A DNA stretch of 5,416 nucleotides, from NCBI GenBank assembly GCA_020445045.1, contig JAGRHI010000297.1, forward strand, positions 537 to 5,952, read 5' to 3'. Shown one piece after another: positions 1-5,392 of the stretch. A model generated the notes under the pieces. It did no database searches, had not been told where the DNA came from, and saw nothing but the letters and a program-made list of their open reading frames with translations. The DNA comes from Candidatus Competibacteraceae bacterium. GTDB taxonomy: Bacteria > Pseudomonadota > Gammaproteobacteria > Competibacterales > Competibacteraceae. Each line of letters opens with the position of its first letter. Within the stretch, counting starts at the first letter, position 1. A program made the position numbers and the translations under genes.

Positions 1-75
1 TCCGACATCTGGGCCGGATTGCCGGAAGGCACCTTGGCCAACTTCACGCAAGCGATGTTGCGCTCCGGCAAATAG
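1..75 (+). CDS. C-terminal end of an unidentified protein (partial, 5' end outside window)
   Basis: Frame 1 is open from the window edge to a TAG at 73-75 and encodes the last 24 residues of a protein, ending LPEGTLANFTQAMLRSGK. About 20 of the 24 codons end in G or C, matching the coding style of the confident genes nearby. The opposite strand is also open here, but its third positions are unbiased. The gene converges on the TRAP operon, with 66 nt between the two stops. The tail is too short for me to assign a family, so no function is proposed. Confidence 0.55.
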   Translation, partial: SDIWAGLPEGTLANFTQAMLRSGK

Positions 76-93
76 CCACCGCGCCGTTCGCAT

Positions 94-123
94 GGGCTTC
101 TCTCCCCGAGGGAAGAGGAGCCC
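94..123. terminator. Strong hairpin between convergent genes, possible bidirectional terminator or REP-like element
   Basis: The 30 nt pair end to end. GGGCT pairs with AGCCC, there is one T-G wobble, CTCT pairs with AGAG, there is one C-A mismatch, and CC pairs with GG around a CGAG loop. It lies 18 nt past the plus-strand stop at 75 and 18 nt past the dctM stop at 142 on the other strand. This is where a shared terminator would sit. Neither side has a T tract, so classical intrinsic termination is not certain. The CTCTCCCCGAGGGA-type core also resembles extragenic palindromes scattered in many gammaproteobacterial genomes. Confidence 0.45.
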
Positions 124-141
124 AGGAGCGGGGAGGCGCGC

Positions 142-1596
142 TCACTGCCCCGAGGGTTGGAGCTGCCGGAACAGATCGGCGGCATCGTCCCGGTTGACGC
201 CGCTTGGCTGGTTGTTCAGCGGTATCAGCAGTTGCACGGGGGCCGGCTGGCCAGTGTGAGTGGGGCGATCCAAACCCATCGTGACCAGCGAGGGGAAGGA
301 GATGATCAATACCACCATGATGACCTGAATGATCACGAACGGCACCGCGCCCCAGTAGATGTCGCTGGTGTGGATCGTCGGCGGCGCCACGCTGCGCAGG
401 TAGAACAGCGCGAAACCGAACGGGGGATGCATGAACGAGGTTTGCATGTTCACCCCCATCAGGATGCCGAACCAGACCAGGTCGATGCCGAGCTTATCGG
501 CCACCGGCGCCAGCAGCGGCAGGATGATGAAGCTGATCTCGAAGAAGTCGAGGAAAAAAGCCAGACAAAAGACCAGGAGATTGACGAAGATCAGGAACCC
601 CAGCGCCCCGCCGGGCAGATCGAGCAGCAGGTGTTCGACCCACAGGTCGCCGTTGACCCCGCGAAACACCAGGCTGAACACGCTGGAACCGATCAGGATG
701 AAGATCACGAAGCTGGCGATCTTGGCGGTGGAATGGAGGGATTCGGTCAGCATTTTTCGATTCAGCTTGCCCTTGGAAAACGCCAGCGCCAGCGCCCCGA
801 CCGCGCCCATCGCGCCGCCCTCGGTCGGGGTGGCCCAGCCGATGAAGATGGTCCCCAGCACCAGGAAGATCAGCACCAGCGGCGGCAGCATCGTCACCAT
901 GACCCGCCGGGTCAGTCCCCAACCGCGTAGGGTGCGGGCTTCCGGCGGCAGGGCCGGAACGAGCTGCGGGCGGAACAGGGTGTTGAGCAGCACCCAGCCG
1001 ACGTAGAGTCCACCGAGGATCAGGCCGGGCAGCACCGCGCCCTTGTACATGTCGCCCACCGAACGGCCCAGCACGTCGGCCATCACGATCAACACCAGCG
1101 AAGGCGGGATGATCTGCGCCAGCGTTCCAGAGGCGGCGATCACCCCGCACGCCAGCGATTTATCGTAGCCGTAACGCAGCATGATCGGCAGCGAGATCAG
1201 CCCCATGGCGATCACCGAGGCGGCGACCACGCCGGTGGTGGCCGCCAGCAGGGCGCCGACGAAGATCACCGCGAACGCCAATCCGCCGCGGATGTTGCCG
1301 AACAACTGGCCGATGGTGTCCAGTAAATCCTCGGCCATGCCGCTGCGTTCCAGTACCAGACCCATGAAGGTGAAAAACGGGATGGCCAGCAGAATCTCGT
1401 TCTTCATGATGCCGAACACGCGATCCGGCAGCGCTTGCAACAGGTTGGGGGTGAGCAGGCCGAGTTCGATGCCGAGCAGGCCGAAGACCATGCCGACCGC
1501 CGCCAGCGAGAAGGCCACCGGATAGCCGATCAGCAGGAACACCATCAGCGCCGTGAACATGATCGGCGCCATGTAGGCGATCAGCAATTCGGCCAT
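142..1596 (-). CDS. dctM: TRAP transporter large permease subunit (DctM family, FcbT3-like)
   Basis: This 484-residue protein is the transport-catalysing membrane subunit of a TRAP system. Such systems take up organic acids across the inner membrane using an ion gradient, with a DctQ subunit and a periplasmic binding protein. It is hydrophobic throughout, with about a dozen predicted membrane segments. Visible DctM hallmarks are GTLAQIIPPS at residues 157-166, ATPTEGGAMGA at 255-265 and HPPFGFALFYLRSVAP at 390-405. The last motif and the overall style fit the mannitol/chloroaromatic-type subgroup (FcbT3-like), but that label does not define the substrate. A roughly 40-residue hydrophilic tail follows the last membrane segment. 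The ATG at 1596 is preceded by a GGGGAGGG ribosome-binding site (plus-strand 1604-1611) inside the end of dctQ, only 1 nt after the dctQ stop, so coupling is likely. The family is certain; the substrate is unknown. Confidence 0.95.
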   Translation of the reverse strand: MAELLIAYMAPIMFTALMVFLLIGYPVAFSLAAVGMVFGLLGIELGLLTPNLLQALPDRVFGIMKNEILLAIPFFTFMGLVLERSGMAEDLLDTIGQLFGNIRGGLAFAVIFVGALLAATTGVVAASVIAMGLISLPIMLRYGYDKSLACGVIAASGTLAQIIPPSLVLIVMADVLGRSVGDMYKGAVLPGLILGGLYVGWVLLNTLFRPQLVPALPPEARTLRGWGLTRRVMVTMLPPLVLIFLVLGTIFIGWATPTEGGAMGAVGALALAFSKGKLNRKMLTESLHSTAKIASFVIFILIGSSVFSLVFRGVNGDLWVEHLLLDLPGGALGFLIFVNLLVFCLAFFLDFFEISFIILPLLAPVADKLGIDLVWFGILMGVNMQTSFMHPPFGFALFYLRSVAPPTIHTSDIYWGAVPFVIIQVIMVVLIISFPSLVTMGLDRPTHTGQPAPVQLLIPLNNQPSGVNRDDAADLFRQLQPSGQ

Positions 1597-1597
1597 G

Positions 1598-2131
1598 TCA
1601 GTGCCCTCCCCGGAACTCGGGCATCGGTCGGTCGCCGGTCAGCACCGCCACGTTCTTGATGATCTCGGACAGCCCTTGCAGGCTGAGCAGGGCGAATGCC
1701 GTGGGGATGGCGAACTTGAGCGGCCACCAAGCCAGCCCACCGGGATCGGGCGAGGCTTCGCGGGTGTGGAAGGAGAGCAGGAAAAAATTCCAGGAGTCGG
1801 CCACGATCAACAGGCAGACCGGCAATAGAAACAGCAGCGTTCCCAGGATATCGATCCATATCCGGACCAGCGGCGGCAGCCGGGAGGAGAGGATATCGAT
1901 GCGGACATGGCCGCCCTCCCGCAAGGTCCAGGCCGAGCAGAACAGGAACACCAGGCCGAACATGAACCATTGCGCTTCCAGCAGAGCGTTCGAGCCCCAG
2001 TCGAAGGCATAGCGCAGGGTGGCGGCGGTGGCGCTGGTCAGCGTGCAGAACAGGATGAGCCAAGCCATCCAGTGGCCGATCGCCGTGTTCAGAGCGTCGA
2101 TGGATGCCGCGATGCGAAGCAGGAATTTCAT
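1598..2131 (-). CDS. dctQ: TRAP transporter small permease subunit (DctQ family, FcbT2-like)
   Basis: This 177-residue membrane protein pairs with DctM in the inner membrane. Four hydrophobic segments are visible at about residues 18-38, 52-70, 93-113 and 138-157. The family signature lies between and within segments 1-2: an acidic residue and tryptophan in LLEAQWFMFG (51-60), then REGGHVRIDIL (71-81). The ATG at 2131 (MKFLLRIAAS) is preferred because GAGGAG (plus-strand 2137-2142) stands 5 nt upstream and the DctQ family homology begins about here. The frame stays open to an ATG at 2257, but that 42-residue extension is Arg/Gly-rich and unlike any DctQ N-terminus I know. The start overlaps the stop of a possible small upstream gene as ATGA. 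The stop is 1 nt before dctM. No binding-protein gene is adjacent in the window. Confidence 0.93.
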   Translation of the reverse strand: MKFLLRIAASIDALNTAIGHWMAWLILFCTLTSATAATLRYAFDWGSNALLEAQWFMFGLVFLFCSAWTLREGGHVRIDILSSRLPPLVRIWIDILGTLLFLLPVCLLIVADSWNFFLLSFHTREASPDPGGLAWWPLKFAIPTAFALLSLQGLSEIIKNVAVLTGDRPMPEFRGGH

Positions 2132-2358
2132 GCGCTCTCCTCGTGGTCGGACGCGGGGTAGCGGACCGTGGTGCTGACCGGCGGCGCGATTTCCAATACG
2201 TCCGGGATCGAAACGAAAAGTGTAGCCCTTGGGGTCGGAGATGCCACGGTATGCCAATAAATCAATTTGTTGCGACGCTTCGTGGCCACTTTGAGCGCAT
2301 TATTCAGGTGTTCGACGGTAAAATGTGCTGGCGGATGGTATTTGGATATCGGCGCCAT
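2128..2358 (-). CDS. Possible small protein of unknown function, first gene of the TRAP operon
   Basis: This is a 76-codon frame beginning MAPISKYHPPAHFTVEHL and ending RYPASDHEESA. It occupies what would otherwise be an empty intergenic region, so it is not a shadow of another gene. Two things favour it. Its TGA overlaps the dctQ ATG as ATGA, with the dctQ ribosome-binding site inside its final codons. Its last 25 or so codons almost all end in G or C, like genuine genes here. Against it, the ATG follows an in-frame TGA directly, no Shine-Dalgarno is visible before it, and the first half has mixed third positions. It has no signal peptide or membrane segment, so it would be cytoplasmic. I do not recognise the family. 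If it is not a gene, this stretch is the divergent promoter region for dctQ and ubiD. Confidence 0.45.
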   Translation of the reverse strand: MAPISKYHPPAHFTVEHLNNALKVATKRRNKLIYWHTVASPTPRATLFVSIPDVLEIAPPVSTTVRYPASDHEESA

Positions 2359-2386
2359 TCATTTCTGGCCCATGGGGCCGACGCGG

Positions 2387-2398
2387 CGGGAGACAGCA
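2387..2398 (+). promoter_or_regulatory. Ribosome-binding site that fixes the ubiD start
   Basis: GGGAGA at 2388-2393 stands 5 nt before the ATG at 2399. This supports starting UbiD at MHYQDLRDF rather than at the ATG at 2267 in the same frame, whose extra 44 residues have no counterpart in E. coli UbiD. Confidence 0.7.
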
Positions 2399-3862
2399 AT
2401 GCATTACCAGGATCTGCGCGATTTTATCGCCCAACTGGAGCGGCTTGGCGAGCTGAAGCGTATCCGGGTCGCCGTCGATCCGCATCTGGAAATGACCGAG
2501 ATTTGCGACCGGGTGCTGCGGGCCGGTGGGCCAGCGCTGCTGTTCGAAAATCCCAAGGGTCATGCGATTCCGGTGTTGGGCAACCTGTTCGGCACGCCGC
2601 GTCGGGTGGCGCTGGGCATGGGCGCGGACGACGTGGACGCCTTGCGCGAGGTCGGCAAGCTGCTGGCCTTTCTCAAGGAACCGGACCCGCCCAAGGGGAT
2701 GCGCGATGCCTGGGAGAAATTACCGATCTTCAGGAAGGTGCTGGACATGGCCCCGAAGAAGATCGGTCGGCCACCCTGTCAGGAACGGGTGATCGAAGCG
2801 GCCGACGTGGACTTGGCGCGGCTGCCGGTGCAGTACTGTTGGCCGGAGGATGCCGGGCCGTTGATCACCTGGGGTCTGGTGGTGACCCGAGGGCCGAACA
2901 AGTCGCGCCAGAATTTGGGGATTTACCGCCAGCAGGTGATCGGGCGGAATAAGGTGATCATGCGCTGGCTGGCCCATCGCGGCGGGGCGCTGGATTTCCG
3001 CGACTGGCGGCAGGCCCGGCCCGGCGAGCCGTTTCCCATCGCGGTGACGCTGGGCGCCGATCCGGCGACCATCCTGGCGGCGGTGACGCCGGTGCCGGAT
3101 ACCCTGTCGGAATACGCCTTCGCCGGTCTGCTGCGTGGCTCGCGCACCGAGCTGGCGCAATGTTTGGGCAGCGAGTTGCAGGTGCCGGCCCGCGCCGAAT
3201 GGGTGTTGGAGGGACACATCGCCCCCGACGAAACCGCGTTGGAGGGACCGTTCGGCGACCATACCGGCTACTACAACGAGGTGGATCGCTTTCCGGTGTT
3301 CACCATCGAGCGCATCACTCACCGCGAGCAGCCGATTTATCACAGCACCTACACCGGCCGTCCGCCGGACGAACCGGCGATTCTCGGCGTGGCCTTGAAC
3401 GAAGTGTTCGTGCCGATTCTGCAAAAGCAGTTTCCCGAAATCATCGATTTTTACCTGCCGCCGGAAGGCTGTTCCTACCGGCTGGCGGTGGTGGCGATGC
3501 GTAAGCAGTATCCGGGGCACGCCAAGCGGGTGATGCTGGGGGTCTGGTCGTTTCTGCGTCAGTTCATGTACACCAAATTCGTGATCGTGGTGGACGAGGA
3601 CGTGAACGCCCGCGACTGGAAGGATGTGATCTGGGCCATGACCACCCGCATGGACCCGGCGCGGGATACGGTCATGATCGAAAACACCCCGATCGACTAT
3701 CTGGATTTTGCCTCGCCGGTGTCGGGCCTGGGTTCAAAGATCGGCTTCGATGCCACCAACAAATGGTCCGGCGAGACCAGCCGTGAATGGGGTCGGCCGA
3801 TTGCGATGAGTCTGGCGGTGAAACAGCGGGTGGATGCATTGTGGGATGAGTTGGGATTGTAG
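2399..3862 (+). CDS. ubiD: 4-hydroxy-3-polyprenylbenzoate decarboxylase UbiD
   Basis: UbiD removes the carboxyl group from 4-hydroxy-3-octaprenylbenzoate to give 2-octaprenylphenol, an early step of ubiquinone biosynthesis. It uses prenylated FMN made by UbiX, which is not in this window. The 487 residues compare with 497 in E. coli and match from memory along the full length: RAGGPALLFENPKGH (41-55), CWPEDAGPLITWGL (147-160), ADPATILAAVTPVPDTLSEYA (220-240) and TRMDPARDTV near the C-terminus. With an offset of 3 from E. coli numbering, the functional residues are present. These are metal ligand Asn172 and prFMN-contacting IYR 175-177 in NLGIYRQQ, RWL 189-191 and RG 194-195, metal ligand Glu238, and the catalytic acid Asp287 in GPFGDHTGYYNEVD. 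The gene stands alone on its strand, divergent from the TRAP operon. Nothing suggests damage. Confidence 0.98.
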   Translation: MHYQDLRDFIAQLERLGELKRIRVAVDPHLEMTEICDRVLRAGGPALLFENPKGHAIPVLGNLFGTPRRVALGMGADDVDALREVGKLLAFLKEPDPPKGMRDAWEKLPIFRKVLDMAPKKIGRPPCQERVIEAADVDLARLPVQYCWPEDAGPLITWGLVVTRGPNKSRQNLGIYRQQVIGRNKVIMRWLAHRGGALDFRDWRQARPGEPFPIAVTLGADPATILAAVTPVPDTLSEYAFAGLLRGSRTELAQCLGSELQVPARAEWVLEGHIAPDETALEGPFGDHTGYYNEVDRFPVFTIERITHREQPIYHSTYTGRPPDEPAILGVALNEVFVPILQKQFPEIIDFYLPPEGCSYRLAVVAMRKQYPGHAKRVMLGVWSFLRQFMYTKFVIVVDEDVNARDWKDVIWAMTTRMDPARDTVMIENTPIDYLDFASPVSGLGSKIGFDATNKWSGETSREWGRPIAMSLAVKQRVDALWDELGL

Positions 3863-3880
3863 GCTGGGAAGTTACTTTGG

Positions 3881-3889
3881 TGGTATAAA
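3881..3889 (+). promoter_or_regulatory. Candidate extended -10 promoter of the ATPase cassette
   Basis: The 39-nt gap after ubiD contains TGGTATAAA, a TGn extended -10 followed by a five-of-six match to TATAAT at 3884-3889. No good -35 lies at 16-18 nt, which extended -10 promoters can tolerate. Transcription would begin near 3896. That leaves almost no leader before the ATG at 3902 but about 20 nt before the ATG at 3917. No terminator hairpin separates it from ubiD, so read-through is also possible. Confidence 0.35.
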
Positions 3890-3901
3890 TCCGAATAAAC
3901 C

Positions 3902-5029
3902 ATGAGAAATCAGGCCATGCTGCAAAGACTGTACGCCCACAATTTCAAGTGTTTCGAGAATTTTGAGTTCAATTTGAAAGGTATTTCCTCCAGCTTGCTG
4001 ATCGGTAGAAACGGGTCGGGCAAATCGACGATAGGAGACACCTTGGGCATTTTCCAAAAGTTGGGACGTGGCATCAACCAGGTCGGGCAACTGGTCACGC
4101 CCAGCGATTTTTCCCGTGGAAGATCAGAAGTGCCGATCCGCTTCGAGATTGAGGCTGTGCTGCGCGACGAGTTGTATTTATACAGCCTTGCTCTGGAGCT
4201 CCCGGAAAAATTCAAACAACTGCGTGTGCTAGAAGAGCGCCTGGCAGTCGATGGGCATCCGGTGTACACGCGCCAACAGGCACAGGTTTCTTTACCTAGA
4301 GGTTCATCTGACCGCAATGAGGCGCAGTTCTCCGTAGATTGGCATTTGATTGCATTGCCCCTGATTCAAGATCGATCAGGAGCCGATTCCTTGCACATTT
4401 TTAAAAATTGGCTTGCGCAGATGGTGATTTTGTCCCCCATACCGCAATTCATTTCTGGCGAATCGACCGAGGAAAGCCTGCAACCTTTGGGAGATGGTTC
4501 CAATCTGGGAGATTGGCTTTCGGGCTTGTTATCGCAATACCCGGCGGCTTACAGCACCATTACCAACTATTTGCGTGATGTGATGCCGGATCTTTTGGAT
4601 TTCAGAAACGAAATACTTGGCAAGGAAGCCAAGCGGCTATTAGCGCAATTTACATCGGATAACGCAAAGCTCCTGTTACCCTTTGGTAGGCTTTCGGCTG
4701 GCGAGAAATGTTTCTTCTTAAGTGCTGTCGCTCTGGCGGCCAATCAATCTTATGGGCCTTTACTCTGCTTCTGGGATGAACCGGACAATTTTCTGTCGCT
4801 CTCCGAAGTGGGCCATTTCGTGATGGAGCTGCGTAGAACGTTTGAACGCGGCGGCCAGATTGTCATGAGCTCGCATAACCCAGAAGCCATTAGCCGGTTT
4901 TCCAGTGAAAATACCTGGGTACTGGATAGAAAAAATCACTTGGAACCCACTCTCATCCGGTTGCTTGAAGAACTGCCGAAAAGCGGGAATTTAATTCAGG
5001 CATTGATTGCCGGTGACATCGCTTTATGA
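3902..5029 (+). CDS. RecF/OLD/SMC-type ABC ATPase (AAA_15/AAA_21-like), first gene of a putative defence pair
   Basis: This is a 375-residue cytoplasmic ATPase with a split nucleotide-binding domain. Visible motifs are an N-terminal strand LQRLYAHNFKCFENF (7-21), typical of RecF/OLD/SMC-like ATPases, Walker A GRNGSGKST (35-43), ABC signature LSAGEK (264-269), Walker B LLCFWDEPDN (287-296, with Asp292-Glu293) and a switch histidine in SSHNPEAI (His325). The insert between the two halves is short, with no long coiled coil and no fused nuclease, so it presumably acts through a partner. The next gene overlaps its stop by ATGA. The DNA is more AT-rich than ubiD, with many A/T-ending codons, which suggests transfer. 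The start is uncertain: neither the ATG at 3902 nor the one at 3917 has a clear Shine-Dalgarno. Homologues usually begin close to MLxRLY, which favours 3917. The ATPase assignment is firm; the defence role is inferred. Confidence 0.88.
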   Translation: MRNQAMLQRLYAHNFKCFENFEFNLKGISSSLLIGRNGSGKSTIGDTLGIFQKLGRGINQVGQLVTPSDFSRGRSEVPIRFEIEAVLRDELYLYSLALELPEKFKQLRVLEERLAVDGHPVYTRQQAQVSLPRGSSDRNEAQFSVDWHLIALPLIQDRSGADSLHIFKNWLAQMVILSPIPQFISGESTEESLQPLGDGSNLGDWLSGLLSQYPAAYSTITNYLRDVMPDLLDFRNEILGKEAKRLLAQFTSDNAKLLLPFGRLSAGEKCFFLSAVALAANQSYGPLLCFWDEPDNFLSLSEVGHFVMELRRTFERGGQIVMSSHNPEAISRFSSENTWVLDRKNHLEPTLIRLLEELPKSGNLIQALIAGDIAL

Positions 5030-5292
5030 GCAACAGGTACCTTGCGCATCTTCAAATATTGCCTGAGGATGATGCCAATCGGGAAATCGTTAACGGCTTC
5101 TTGAAAGAGAATCGGCTGATTCAGCGTCGCATCCAAGTGCTTCCGGTAGCTGGGGGTTGGGGGAAAACAATCACGAGGATCGAAGCATGCCAGCTTGAAA
5201 GATTCAGCGAACGACGGTTGTTGCTGCTCAGCAATTCCCGGTCTTTTGAAAAATTACGTGCAATCAATAGACATTATCAGAAACAATCATGA
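5026..5292 (+). CDS. Truncated TOPRIM-like partner of the ATPase (probable decaying effector)
   Basis: This 88-codon frame starts inside the ATPase stop (ATGA, so translationally coupled). It begins MSNRYLAHLQILPEDDANRE, followed by IQVLPVAGGWGKTITRIE (36-53) and a hydrophobic strand RRLLLL (63-68). An acidic Glu-Asp-Asp loop after a strand, then a glycine pair, then a strand that should lead into a DxD motif is a TOPRIM-like order, as in OLD-family nucleases. From memory, relatives read LLLLIDFD here and continue for roughly another 80-100 residues. Here the strand is followed by SNSRSFEKLRAIN, and the frame stops at 5292 inside a MITE-like element starting at 5268. The last 7 codons are therefore element sequence. 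It is likely nonfunctional, and could equally be annotated as a pseudogene. The TOPRIM reading is inferred from motif order only. Confidence 0.6.
   Translation: MSNRYLAHLQILPEDDANREIVNGFLKENRLIQRRIQVLPVAGGWGKTITRIEACQLERFSERRLLLLSNSRSFEKLRAINRHYQKQS
5268..5286 (+). repeat. Left terminal inverted repeat (19 bp)
   Basis: TAGACATTATCAGAAACAA is an exact reverse complement of 5374-5392. Outside it the match falls off after one mismatch and two more paired bases, so the boundary is sharp at or near the TA. Confidence 0.85.
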
Positions 5293-5373
5293 AAATTTTA
5301 TCACTTTTAGATCAACTCATTGATCATAAATGAATTTTCATATGATCATGCTTATTTGTTAAGATTATTTTTT

Positions 5374-5392
5374 TTGTTTCTGATAATGTCTA
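5374..5392 (-). repeat. Right terminal inverted repeat (19 bp)
   Basis: TTGTTTCTGATAATGTCTA mirrors the left end without mismatch. It is preceded by an eight-T run (5368-5375) whose last two bases belong to the repeat. The 24 nt beyond it (5393-5416) are host or older cassette sequence that I cannot assign. Confidence 0.85.

Larger units (their letters stand above)
5268..5392. mobile_element. MITE-like 125-bp element with 19-bp perfect terminal inverted repeats and TA ends
   Basis: TAGACATTATCAGAAACAA at 5268-5286 is repeated as its exact reverse complement at 5374-5392. Both ends finish in TA, consistent with a TA target duplication of the kind made by IS630/Tc1-mariner transposases. Excluding TA, the unit is 121 bp (5270-5390). 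It has no coding capacity and is very AT-rich. It also folds internally: ATGAAAATT (5289-5297) pairs with AATTTTCAT (5333-5341), and GATCAA (5310-5315) pairs with TTGATC (5320-5325) around a CTCA loop. It overlaps the last codons of the ATPase partner gene and supplies that frame's stop. It could also be a plain long hairpin, but the perfect ends and TA borders favour a non-autonomous transposable element. Confidence 0.65.

Noticed and set aside
1..93. Minus-strand frame starting ATG at 93, preceded by GGGGAGAGAAG, running off the left edge (MRTARWLFAG...)
   Set aside because: Its third codon positions are about half G/C, while the plus-strand frame over the same bases is about 20 of 24. The SD-like stretch is part of the 94-123 hairpin.
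2132..2257. N-terminal extension of DctQ to the ATG at 2257
   Set aside because: The added 42 residues are Arg/Gly-rich with no DctQ resemblance, whereas the ATG at 2131 has a well-spaced GAGGAG and the expected N-terminus.
2291..2324. TTGAGC and TAAAAT as a ubiD promoter
   Set aside because: The spacing is 22 nt, well outside 16-18, and no extended -10 is present.
2267..2398. N-terminal extension of UbiD to the ATG at 2267
   Set aside because: No counterpart in E. coli UbiD and no ribosome-binding site; the ATG at 2399 has GGGAGA 5 nt upstream and starts the conserved sequence.
2104..2952. Long plus-strand frame overlapping dctQ, the intergenic region and ubiD
   Set aside because: It runs out of frame across the unmistakable ubiD coding sequence and gives low-complexity Gly/Arg/Ala-rich protein, typical of GC-rich shadow frames. 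The antisense frames over dctM and ubiD were rejected for the same reason.
2357..4460. 13-bp ATTCATTTCTGGC found both at 2357-2369 and near 4447
   Set aside because: Short and with unrelated flanks; one copy is inside the ATPase coding sequence, so chance identity is the simplest explanation.
5149..5172. GGWGKT in the partner protein read as a Walker A P-loop
   Set aside because: The canonical GxxxxGK[ST] spacing needs glycine at residue 41, which is valine, and there is no Walker B. The glycine pair fits a TOPRIM-like loop better.
5351..5375. CTTA/TAAG hairpin followed by eight T residues as an intrinsic terminator
   Set aside because: The stem is only 4 AT-rich pairs, too weak to call; the T run is more likely part of the AT-rich element interior.
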